Below are positions 8,827 through 16,964 of a stretch of 64,000 nt of DNA, in pieces. A program made the translations under genes and the position numbers. Source of the DNA: Vibrio penaeicida. GTDB taxonomy: Bacteria; Pseudomonadota; Gammaproteobacteria; Enterobacterales; Vibrionaceae. Where the stretch lies: the NCBI RefSeq assembly GCF_030689305.1, contig NZ_JAUYVM010000003.1, positions 186,001-250,000 of the forward strand. The letters run 5' to 3'. The first letter of the stretch is position 1. The number at the start of each line of letters is the position of its first letter. The notes under the pieces were generated by a model that saw nothing but the letters and a program-made list of their open reading frames with translations, ran no database searches and was not told the DNA's origin.

Positions 8827-10317
8827 TTAATTGAATATTGGGATAATATCGTTTTTCATTAGGTGCATTGCGTCATTTCGATTGGCGTAGTTTGTTGCGG
8901 TTTTCACCACAACCAAATCCAAATCTTTCACAATAGAGATCATTTGCCCGCCATAGCCTAAACCGTAAATGGTTTTATAGACTCGACCATCAACAAAGTG
9001 ATCATCAAGCCACCAGTAATAGCCATATGTACTGGCTCCGGGGCTGGTATACAAATAGCCACGGGTCGAATCTTTAATCCACTCTTTTGCAAGAATGGGT
9101 TCACCTTGCCAATTTCCGTCGTTATTCACCAGCATACCCAGTTTGAGCATGTCTCTTGGACGTAACATTCCACCACCAGCGGTATTACTTACGTCGCCCA
9201 TTTGCGCCGATATATAGGCATTTTTAAAACAGAGCTTGGATAGACCAGAATCGACTACAGCACCTGCGAATCGCTCTTTTTTATAGCTGTTGGCAAGGAT
9301 TTCCCCAGCTACGGTAACAATACCGCCATTGTAGTTGAATTGGGTACCGGGTTCGGATGTTAGTGGGCGATCTAAAGTGAATTTAACAGGAGTGTGGCTT
9401 TGCATTTCTTGATAGCGGATATTTTCAGGGCTGGAATAAGGCACTGTCCATTCATCCCAGTCTAAACCAGCACCCATCATGAGTAAGTGCTCTAAGGTAA
9501 TTTTGCTCTTTTCACCTTGCAGATACTGAGAGTGGTTAGGTAGCAGCTCGCCGAGTGGCTGCCGAATACCTGAAAGTTTGTTCTCATAGATGGCGACCCC
9601 AGTCATGAGTGACGTAAGGCTTTTGGTGACAGACTGAATCGAGTGCGGATAAGATTGCTTCCAGCCATTCATGTATTCTTCAATAATTAACTGCCCATCT
9701 TTCATCACCAAAAAGCTGCTTGTTTTCTGATAGAAGTTGTCATTGTTCTTGAATTTATTAAGCAGTTGATTGAGCTTTTCTTTATCGTATTCGACGTCTT
9801 CACTTTTGGCCAACCAATCTTCGTGGCATTCAGATTGCGTTTCCATGCTGTTGAACCAGCTCGATTGGTAGATCTTGTGAACCAACTCGTCGCCGCTGGC
9901 ATCTTCCGCTCTGGCAAAGGTATGGTCGACCCCCCAATAAGTGATGGTCGCGTTGACGTAATTTCCGTTTATGTCAGAACCAAATTTGCCTTGAGTTCCC
10001 GTCCCCGTTTCCAGAGAGCGGAAGTGCCCTTCTGCATCAATGGTAATGGCTTCATGTCCCCATGCTGTCAAGATATAGTCTTGGTCATCATGTTGATAAA
10101 ACTTAACGTGCGGAAGCCCTCCAAAGTTGGATGAAAACAAGCCTAAGTGCTTATTTGAAGAGACGGTATCCTGTGAGGTGGCTCCCTGAGAGATAGTTCC
10201 CTGAGTGATGGTATCGTGGGTAATGTCATCCTGAGCGACAGAAGTGAAAGGTGTGGTGATTGCGAGTGTTGCGGCAATGGTGTAACTCAAACGAGTCAAA
10301 GGCAAAGATAAACGCAT
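8827..10317 (-). CDS. Secreted serine hydrolase, beta-lactamase/PBP4-like
   Basis: The 496-residue precursor has a cleavable signal peptide (about residues 1-28, ending FTSVAQ). A low-complexity tract of degenerate Thr/Ile/Gln/Ser repeats follows (about residues 30-55). The catalytic domain shows SVTK (the SxxK serine and lysine), FNYNGG (the YxN motif) and GYGGQ at the usual HxG/KTG position. These are marks of class C beta-lactamase-related hydrolases, which include esterases, 6-aminohexanoate-oligomer hydrolases and D-aminopeptidases. It stands alone, and the true substrate is unknown. Confidence 0.8.
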   Translation of the reverse strand: MRLSLPLTRLSYTIAATLAITTPFTSVAQDDITHDTITQGTISQGATSQDTVSSNKHLGLFSSNFGGLPHVKFYQHDDQDYILTAWGHEAITIDAEGHFRSLETGTGTQGKFGSDINGNYVNATITYWGVDHTFARAEDASGDELVHKIYQSSWFNSMETQSECHEDWLAKSEDVEYDKEKLNQLLNKFKNNDNFYQKTSSFLVMKDGQLIIEEYMNGWKQSYPHSIQSVTKSLTSLMTGVAIYENKLSGIRQPLGELLPNHSQYLQGEKSKITLEHLLMMGAGLDWDEWTVPYSSPENIRYQEMQSHTPVKFTLDRPLTSEPGTQFNYNGGIVTVAGEILANSYKKERFAGAVVDSGLSKLCFKNAYISAQMGDVSNTAGGGMLRPRDMLKLGMLVNNDGNWQGEPILAKEWIKDSTRGYLYTSPGASTYGYYWWLDDHFVDGRVYKTIYGLGYGGQMISIVKDLDLVVVKTATNYANRNDAMHLMKNDIIPIFN

Positions 10318-10638
10318 AGTTAAATCCCTATAAAACCCGCCCTGATTGAAGTGGTAACAGTAGATGCTGCCACTTCAAGCAGCTTGGGTATGAAATTAAA
10401 GCCTTATTCAATTTATATTAAACTTATCCCACATTTTATATAAGGTTTCTAAAATGCGGCCTAGGAATAAGAATTAAATAAAATGATGGTGCAAACAGCC
10501 ATATGAGTTATTTAGTGAAAGAATTTGTCGTACTCATTTTGTTTCGCCTATTTAATGTGCCAGAAATAAGGTCAATGGAAGTTTGAGGTTTTGTTAAGGA
10601 TTGTTAATGCAGCCAGTCAGTTTTACGGCAGGGAAATA
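10318..10638. other. Intergenic region, AT-rich
   Basis: This 320-bp stretch between the serine hydrolase start and the ileS terminator is rich in A and T. It must hold the hydrolase promoter, but I see no gene, repeat or clear operator in it. Confidence 0.4.
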
Positions 10639-10674
10639 AAAAAGGTTGGCTAATCTTGATTAGCCAACCTTTTT
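10639..10674 (-). terminator. ileS: Rho-independent terminator of ileS
   Basis: A 17-bp perfect stem built on GGTTGGCTAATC, with a two-base loop and A/T flanks, lies 17 bp after the ileS stop. It can end transcription on the minus strand and probably on both. Confidence 0.85.
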
Positions 10675-10690
10675 AAGGAGTAGAGAGGGG

Positions 10691-13600
10691 TTATTTGCGA
10701 ACGTCGATACGAACGTCACCCATCTCCAGGGCGTGTTTTTCACCAGCATCTTCGGCTAACGAGAAATCCAATTGGTTAGCTAGCGTTTCTTCTTGCAAGT
10801 AGTCTTGGTGTTTCTTGATCCATTGCTGAACGTCTGGTGAGGTGTGAATAGAAATAGAGATAGTATCTGTTACTTCTAGCCCCATGGTCTTACGGGTTTT
10901 CTGAATCCGGCTGATCACTTCTCTCACCATGCCTTCTGCAATAAGTTCATCGGTGAGATTTGGGTCGATTTCCATGGAAATGAATCGATTGGATACCGCG
11001 TTAAACCCTTCTTTTGCTTTACGGTAAATGACGATCTCTTCTTCGGTGAAGCTCTGACCATCAATGTCGATTTGCCCTTGCTGCTGCAAGCGATCAATGT
11101 CGTCTGCGGTTAACTGATCAATTAAACTGGCGAAGTGCTTCATTTGCTTGCCAAGTCGTTTACCCAATACAGGGAAGTTCGCCTTGGCGTACAAGTCGAT
11201 AAACTGGTTCTCTTCAGTACTGAATTCGAGGGTTTTGATATTCAGTTCCGACTTGATGTAACCGGCCAATCGTTCCACATCGCGCAACTCTTCCGGATCA
11301 CGGTGAAGGACCGTAGCGCGGCTAAGAGGTGTCTTAGTTTTGACTTTCATCTCGTTACGCTTCTGGCGTCCCATAACGACGAGGTGTTTGAAGCGCTCGA
11401 CACTGTTTTCCAGCTCCAGTTTTTTCGCTTCGGTGTTCGGCTGCGGGTAATCGCACAAATGCACTGAGAGTGGCTGTTCACTTTCTTGCGAGTAGCCTTT
11501 GAGTTCTTGGTATACATGCTCCGACAAGAAAGGCGCAAATGGTGCCATCAGTGTTGAGAAGGTATTCAAGCAGTAGTAAAGCGTTGCGTAGGCGCTGTCT
11601 TTGTCTTGGTTCATTTCAGATTGCCAAAAACGTGCGCGGTTTAAACGGATGTACCAGTTGGTTAAGTCGTCCAAGAATTCAAACAAAGGTGGTACTACTT
11701 CGTACAAACGGTACGCCTGCATTTCTGTGTTTACTTTCTGCTTTAAGCTTTCCAATCGAGACACGATCCATTGGTCTAGGATGTTATCTGTGTCCAGTTT
11801 GCCCGACGCTTTCCAATCGTCGATATCAGCGTAAGTCTTAAAGAATTTGAACCCGTTGTACCAAGGAAGCAGCACTTGTCGCACCATTTCTTGAACGCCG
11901 CTGTCTGCGAATCTTTGTTCTTCCGCTTTTACCAAGCCGGAATTGATCAGGTACAAGCGCAAGGCATCGGCACCATACTCTTCCATCAGAATGTCTGGAG
12001 CGGTGTAGTTCTTCAAACGCTTAGACATTTTCTTACCATCTTCCGCCATCACAATGCCGTTAACGATCACGTTGCTGAACGCCGGCTTGTTAAATAGGGC
12101 TTCGCTGAGTACTTGCAGGGTGTAGAACCAACCACGAGTTTGATCGACCCCCTCAGCAATGAAGGAGGCTGGGAAGTTGGATTCAAACTTCTCTTTGTTT
12201 TCAAACGGGTAGTGAGCTTGAGCGTAAGGCATGGAGCCAGACTCGAACCAGCAGTCGAACACTTCAGGAATACGGCGGTAAACCCCTTCTTCGTTTGGCA
12301 AACTAAAGGTGAGGTCGTCCACGTGATCACGGTGTAAATCAGACACTTCTTTACCCGTCAGTTTGGTTAGTTCCTCAATCGAACCAATACACACGTGGTT
12401 ACCGGTTTTTTCGTTGATCCAGATTGGAAGCGGAGTTCCCCAGTAACGGTTTCGGGAAATCGCCCAATCGATCGCGTTTTCCAACCATTTGCCCATTCTT
12501 CCTTGCTGGATATGTTCTGGAACCCATTTGATTTGTTGGTTGTTCTTGACCAGATTGTCGCGAATTTCTGTCACTCTTACATACCAAGAAGGCACGGTAC
12601 GGTAGATGATTGGTGTATCGGAACGCGGGCAGAATGGGTAGCTGTGCATTAGCGTTTCTTGGCGATACAGTAATCCTTTGTCTTTAAGAGCGTGAAGAAT
12701 AGGTTTGTCGGCATCTTTCACATAGGTGTTGGCAAAATCATCGACTTCTTCAGTGAATCGACCCCGTGTGTCTAGTGGGCAAACGCTGATTTCTACGCCG
12801 TGTTCACGACATACACGTTGGTCGTCTTCACCAAAGGCGGGTGCCATATGAACAATGCCTGTACCGCTATCTAGGGAAACATAACCATCCGCAAGCACTT
12901 GGAATGCGCCTTTCTCACTGTGAGCGGAGAAGTATGGGAAAAGTGGCTGATAGGTTTTGCCTGTTAGCTCGCTGCCTTTTGCTTTGGCCAGTACTTCGAA
13001 TTCGTTGTTTTTCAGAACCGCTTCCATTCTGGCTTCGGCAAGCCATAGGGTTTTATCCGCGGTTTTGTCCTGTACTTTTACGTAGTCAATATCTGGGTTA
13101 ACACAGAGCGCTAAGTTAGAAGGTAACGTCCATGGTGTGGTTGTCCATGCGGCGAGGTAAGCATCTTCATCATCGAGTTTGAATAGAACGGTTGCTGCCG
13201 GATCTTGAACGTCTTTGTAGTTGGAAGAAGCTTCAAAGTTAGAAAGAACTGTTTCCAGTTCGGTAGAGTAAGCAACCACTTTCTCGCCTTGGTAAACCAA
13301 ACCTTTATCCCAAAGCTGCTTGAAGACCCACCAAACGGATTCCATGTACCACGGTTCCATGGTGCGATAGTCATTTTTGAAATCGACCCAACGACCCAAG
13401 CGAGAAATGGTTTTTTCCCACTCTTGGGTATAACGCTGTACGATGCCACGACATTCATCGTTGTATTTGGTGATGCCAAATTTTTCGACTGTCTCTTTCG
13501 CAGACATACCCAAGGCTTTATCGATTTCGTGTTCGATGGGTAATCCATGGCAATCCCACCCGAATCGGCGTTCCACGTGATGACCTAGCATGGTTTGGTA

Positions 13601-13861
13601 ACGAGGAACGATGTCTTTGATGGTGGAGGCAACAAGGTGACCATGATGAGGCAGACCCGTTGCAAACGGAGGACCATCGTAGAAGATAAACTCAGGCTTG
13701 CCTTTGGATTGTTCAAGTGACTTTTCGAAGACTTGGTTTTGCTGCCAAAAACTCAATACATCGTGTTCAGCTTGTACGAAAGAAAACTTCGTTGACGAAG
13801 TTGATTGGGTCGATGAAGCTTCTTGGGATGACGAAGCTGTTTGGCTAGGTTGTCTCGACAT
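10691..13861 (-). CDS. ileS: Isoleucyl-tRNA synthetase, eukaryal type (IleRS2)
   Basis: This 1056-residue class I synthetase charges tRNA-Ile. The HIGH motif reads HHGH (residues 72-75) within PPFATGLPHHGHLVASTIKD, and the KMSKS motif reads KMSKRLKNY about 60% along. Both match the eukaryal/IleRS2 clade rather than ordinary bacterial IleRS1, and the IleRS1 C-terminal zinc finger is not evident. IleRS2 enzymes (for example MupA and the second IleRS of mupirocin producers) resist pseudomonic acid. The first 25 residues are an unusual Ser/Thr/Gln-rich tail. The start follows AGAGGT. Upstream lie a leader peptide and attenuator rather than the usual ribF-lspA neighbours, so this may be a second, inducible copy. 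Confidence 0.93.
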   Translation of the reverse strand: MSRQPSQTASSSQEASSTQSTSSTKFSFVQAEHDVLSFWQQNQVFEKSLEQSKGKPEFIFYDGPPFATGLPHHGHLVASTIKDIVPRYQTMLGHHVERRFGWDCHGLPIEHEIDKALGMSAKETVEKFGITKYNDECRGIVQRYTQEWEKTISRLGRWVDFKNDYRTMEPWYMESVWWVFKQLWDKGLVYQGEKVVAYSTELETVLSNFEASSNYKDVQDPAATVLFKLDDEDAYLAAWTTTPWTLPSNLALCVNPDIDYVKVQDKTADKTLWLAEARMEAVLKNNEFEVLAKAKGSELTGKTYQPLFPYFSAHSEKGAFQVLADGYVSLDSGTGIVHMAPAFGEDDQRVCREHGVEISVCPLDTRGRFTEEVDDFANTYVKDADKPILHALKDKGLLYRQETLMHSYPFCPRSDTPIIYRTVPSWYVRVTEIRDNLVKNNQQIKWVPEHIQQGRMGKWLENAIDWAISRNRYWGTPLPIWINEKTGNHVCIGSIEELTKLTGKEVSDLHRDHVDDLTFSLPNEEGVYRRIPEVFDCWFESGSMPYAQAHYPFENKEKFESNFPASFIAEGVDQTRGWFYTLQVLSEALFNKPAFSNVIVNGIVMAEDGKKMSKRLKNYTAPDILMEEYGADALRLYLINSGLVKAEEQRFADSGVQEMVRQVLLPWYNGFKFFKTYADIDDWKASGKLDTDNILDQWIVSRLESLKQKVNTEMQAYRLYEVVPPLFEFLDDLTNWYIRLNRARFWQSEMNQDKDSAYATLYYCLNTFSTLMAPFAPFLSEHVYQELKGYSQESEQPLSVHLCDYPQPNTEAKKLELENSVERFKHLVVMGRQKRNEMKVKTKTPLSRATVLHRDPEELRDVERLAGYIKSELNIKTLEFSTEENQFIDLYAKANFPVLGKRLGKQMKHFASLIDQLTADDIDRLQQQGQIDIDGQSFTEEEIVIYRKAKEGFNAVSNRFISMEIDPNLTDELIAEGMVREVISRIQKTRKTMGLEVTDTISISIHTSPDVQQWIKKHQDYLQEETLANQLDFSLAEDAGEKHALEMGDVRIDVRK

Positions 13862-13900
13862 ACTTACCTCTAATGAGTTTTCCTAAGAGGTTAAGTAAAA

Positions 13901-13921
13901 AACCCACCTCTTAGGTGGGTT
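13901..13921 (-). terminator. Attenuator hairpin in the ileS leader
   Basis: On the minus-strand transcript ACCCACC-TAAGA-GGTGGGT forms a 7-8 bp GC-rich stem followed by a run of six T. It sits between the leader peptide stop and the ileS start, so transcription must pass it to reach ileS. Its first arm CCCACC (13914-13919) can instead pair with GGTGGG (13952-13957) at the end of the leader ORF, giving mutually exclusive structures. The plus-strand sequence also ends in a T-run, so it could act in both directions. Confidence 0.8.
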
Positions 13922-13947
13922 TTTTTAGATTCTTAGCTGCGTAAGCG

Positions 13948-14016
13948 CTATCCCACCATTCCGATTGAAATGATGATTATAATTCGTTGGATACCAGCTT
14001 GCGCGATCGTGTTCAT
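13948..14016 (-). CDS. Ile-rich leader peptide of ileS (22 aa)
   Basis: The ORF begins MNTIAQAGIQR, continues with five consecutive Ile codons (ATT ATA ATC ATC ATT), and ends SIGMVG and TAG. Eight of 22 residues are Ile. It lies 87 bp upstream of ileS and immediately before the attenuator hairpin. Ile-codon runs of this kind mark ribosome-mediated attenuation, as in the ilv operons. A ribosome stalled for lack of Ile-tRNA would leave GGTGGG (13952-13957) free to trap the terminator arm and allow ileS transcription. The ribosome binding site is weak. A TTGACA at 14046-14051 (minus strand) could be the -35 box, but the -10 is unclear. Confidence 0.8.
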   Translation of the reverse strand: MNTIAQAGIQRIIIIISIGMVG

Positions 14017-14136
14017 AAATGCAGCATCGCAGAATGTGCTTTACCTGTCAATTAAGTTGGCTATGTAATATTCAGGTTGATGAACATATTCTTCACGTTG
14101 ACTAAATACAGGCTAGCCAACGCGAAATTTAGATCA

Positions 14137-15462
14137 TTACGCCCCAGTGCAAGTATCTGCACCTTGATCTAGCCAAGTACCAAACTTTCCAGTGTCTGCC
14201 GGTTCTGTTTGGTTCCAGTATCTGGCTTTCCAGATTCTGCCATTCCAGCTTACTAAATCGCCAGACTGGTATGCCTTTCCGCTTTGCCAAGCTTCTGCAC
14301 AGCCATTCCCTGGGTTAGTTGGGTTGGAGGAGTCTGTAACCGTCGCTTTTATTACAGCGGTGTGAATCTTCGTGCCTGTTCTGTCGGTGGTGAAGTCAAG
14401 CTTCACTTCTGCGGTACCTGCTGCCGTAGCACCAAAGGTTGCTTGAATGGAGCACGCTCTTCCAGCAAGTAGCGGCGCGGTCGTGCATTTATCGATTGTC
14501 ATCGCTGGCGTTTCGGCAACGCCCGACCCGGTTAAGTTTGCCGACGTAATATTGATGTCTGCAGTGCCAGTATTACGAATGGTAAAGAAGTGCTTTTTGC
14601 TTTGCCCAAGCTCGAACCCTTCAACCTGAATCGATTTCTTGTAAGTGAGGGCGACTTGGTCGTCTGGATGGGCGATGACTCCTTTGATCCAATCATGGTA
14701 ATGAGTCACATCGCTGTACACGCCGTATTTGCCTGGACGAGCACAACCGACTCCCCAACTTACTACACCAAGTTGGCTGACCTGCCCTCCTTGATTGACG
14801 ACGATTGGACCACCGCTGTCACCAGAGCATGAGTCTTTCCCACCTTCAAGATAGCCTGCACAGAATGCTGATTTTCCGATATACCCATTTTGATAAGCAC
14901 CACCAGCGGCGTTACAGGCTTCGGTTGATACCAAAGGTACGTCCACTTCCTGCAATACTTTTGGAGACGGACCTTTTTCAAGCGTACGACCCAGTCCAGC
15001 GACAGTCAGCGGATCGCCTACTCGAACGTACTGGCTTAAATTGGTTTGCCCCAAGCTTACAGCACTAAAGCCAGCAGGGACGGTTTTCAATTCGATCACG
15101 GCGATGTCGTTTAAACCATATGCGGATTCATATTCAGGGTGCATAAATACGCGTTTCACCTCAAAGCGCGTGCCTTCTTTATTTTCAAACTTATAGCCAC
15201 CCAGTTTAACGTCAAAAAAAGCGGTATGTTTGTTTCGTAAGCAGTGGGCAGCCGTGAGCACAAAGCCCTCACCAAGGTAGCTACCACCGCAAAAAGAGCG
15301 CTCGCTGTAAGACGGAACGATCTGAGCGAAGAATGACCAGTCGGCTGGATTTGCGTCGTTGCCGTTCACAATTCTGGGGGTAATGTCTGAAGCGCTTGCC
15401 GTTATAGGCAGCATAAGGCTGGTAGCCACTGCCAGCATGCTGAGTTTCATCTGTGATTTCAT
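14137..15462 (-). CDS. Secreted trypsin-like serine protease with chitin-binding module
   Basis: The 441-residue precursor starts after AAAGGAT and has a signal peptide ending ITASA. The S1 protease domain (about residues 30-265) shows the IVNG activation-type N-terminus, LTAAHC (His), NDIAVIEL (Asp) and DSCSGDSGGPIV (Ser), with Cys pairs as in trypsin. A beta-sandwich of about 100 residues follows. The last 50 residues (AWQSGKAYQSGDLVSWNGRIW...) are a CBM5/12 chitin-binding module. It resembles the Vibrio Ves proteases but ends in a chitin module instead of a GlyGly-CTERM. Type II secretion is likely. It could release protein from chitin-bound cuticle, alongside the nearby chitinase. Confidence 0.88.
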   Translation of the reverse strand: MKSQMKLSMLAVATSLMLPITASASDITPRIVNGNDANPADWSFFAQIVPSYSERSFCGGSYLGEGFVLTAAHCLRNKHTAFFDVKLGGYKFENKEGTRFEVKRVFMHPEYESAYGLNDIAVIELKTVPAGFSAVSLGQTNLSQYVRVGDPLTVAGLGRTLEKGPSPKVLQEVDVPLVSTEACNAAGGAYQNGYIGKSAFCAGYLEGGKDSCSGDSGGPIVVNQGGQVSQLGVVSWGVGCARPGKYGVYSDVTHYHDWIKGVIAHPDDQVALTYKKSIQVEGFELGQSKKHFFTIRNTGTADINITSANLTGSGVAETPAMTIDKCTTAPLLAGRACSIQATFGATAAGTAEVKLDFTTDRTGTKIHTAVIKATVTDSSNPTNPGNGCAEAWQSGKAYQSGDLVSWNGRIWKARYWNQTEPADTGKFGTWLDQGADTCTGA

Positions 15463-15753
15463 GCTTTATCCTTTTAATTTTTGTTGTCCCAAACATTCGA
15501 AGATTTGGGTATATGCCTCGCGGGGCATAAAGCATGGTAGTCGCCTATTTTTTACTCAACAAATTGATATCGAAAATAAATAGCACTTAATAAATGTTAT
15601 GCACTGGGTGTCAAAAGGCTGGCTGAAACAACACAGTGATCGGACGAGTTAGGGTGACTTTTATCTGAAATTATTGATAGTTAACGTATTGAATTCGATT
15701 AAGAAAATTCTTTAAGTTCTATGAACTCTCTATCTTGAGGGAGTGTGGCTCCC

Positions 15754-16635
15754 TCAATTGAAAGTGCGTTCTTGCCAGCGATGAATGTGTTCAGCAACTC
15801 GTTCAGGGTGGTTGACCCAGCGGAAATGACAGGGTTTATTAAGACCGACTTCATCGGGAGCTAGAGTAACCTTATCTACTTGGGCAGATTTCAGTTTGCT
15901 CGCCAAATAGTGGCTGCAATTTGGCGTAACATAGCTGTCTCCATAGAGTGAAATAAATAGGACAGGCAATTTACTCGTATTGAGCAGCTGTTCATAGTCT
16001 AATGAAGACCCAGTAACTTTATACCTGCCTGTTAGAGATTCATGTAGCCAGTCTGAGATGACATTTTTGAATTCTGTCCCTGCAAATTTAAAGCGTTCCC
16101 CAGGAAAATAACCGTACACCTTGCTCAGTAATTTAATGCAGTGATAACCGACATAGCGACCAATCCTCGCTTTTAACTTCGGCAAGTTTTTGTACCAGTT
16201 TGAGCCGCTGGCAATCAGAATGGTGCCTTTGACGTCTTCAGACTGAACTCCGTACAACAAGCCAAGCTGACCACCAAGGCTATGCCCTAAAATAAGCACC
16301 TCTTTGCACTGTAAGCGATGCTTAACGGCGGCTATGATCCCCGGAATATCCGTGGATAAAACATCGTTATAGCCATAGTTGCGGTGACGACCTGCGCGAA
16401 CAGAGCTTTTGCCATGCCCCCTTAAATCACAGGTAACAGCGGTAATACCTTGCCCAGCAAGCTTTGTGGCAAGCACGCCATAGTATTCAGCACGCACTCC
16501 CATTGCTGGCAAGCAAATACAAACGGGAGCCGAATCTTCCTCTGCCGTGAATATGCTCACTTCAATGGAGGTATCGTCATGAAGCTCGACGCGTAAAGTA
16601 AACTCATCTTCAAACGGTTGGCTCTCTTTGTTCAT
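15754..16635 (-). CDS. Alpha/beta hydrolase (serine aminopeptidase/lysophospholipase type)
   Basis: This 293-residue cytoplasmic hydrolase has no signal peptide. It shows VTCDLRGHGKSS, the nucleophile elbow GHSLGGQLG, and a late His in CHFRWVNHPERV; the acid is probably the Asp in SLYGDSYV. This is the Hydrolase_4 pattern of monoacylglycerol lipase and lysophospholipase relatives. It is read divergently from the chitinase gene. The substrate is unknown. Confidence 0.8.
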   Translation of the reverse strand: MNKESQPFEDEFTLRVELHDDTSIEVSIFTAEEDSAPVCICLPAMGVRAEYYGVLATKLAGQGITAVTCDLRGHGKSSVRAGRHRNYGYNDVLSTDIPGIIAAVKHRLQCKEVLILGHSLGGQLGLLYGVQSEDVKGTILIASGSNWYKNLPKLKARIGRYVGYHCIKLLSKVYGYFPGERFKFAGTEFKNVISDWLHESLTGRYKVTGSSLDYEQLLNTSKLPVLFISLYGDSYVTPNCSHYLASKLKSAQVDKVTLAPDEVGLNKPCHFRWVNHPERVAEHIHRWQERTFN

Positions 16636-16964
16636 TTACTTATTCTCTTTTTACTGAATGCTCCGCGGCAAGATGAATCATAGCTTTCATAACATCTATC
16701 ACAATTCTGATGATCATATAAAAAATCACGAGATTTATGACACCGCTGGGCAAAGTGCAATTCTGTTTTCTCAAGTATACATCTCCACTGTGTTGTCACT
16801 CGAAAAGTCTTGCTGTTAAGTAAATACTCATTTGAGTGCGGCGACTTCTCTGAGCAACATACAGATAGATCCAATAAAGCGGCTTCGGGTTACTTATCTT
16901 GAACTCTGGGTAACTAAGAAGCTCGCGACGTTAAACATCCTACATCTAAGGTGCGAAGTATTTA
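16636..16964. other. Intergenic region upstream of the chitinase gene
   Basis: This 329-bp divergent spacer must carry promoters for the hydrolase and chitinase genes. An AAGGTGCG ribosome binding site precedes the chitinase ATG. An 80-codon open frame on the minus strand has no recognisable features and I do not call it a gene. No clear operator was found. Confidence 0.4.

Noticed and set aside
13900..13970. T-box riboswitch for ileS
   Set aside because: AATGGTGGGATAGCG partly resembles the T-box, but the bulge would read TGGG rather than the TGGT needed for the tRNA-Ile ACCA end. There is no room for Stem I, and the Ile-codon leader ORF explains the structure better.
16632..16874. 80-codon open frame upstream of the alpha/beta hydrolase
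   Set aside because: Odd composition with many Cys and Ser, no ribosome binding site and no family resemblance. It lies in a promoter region.
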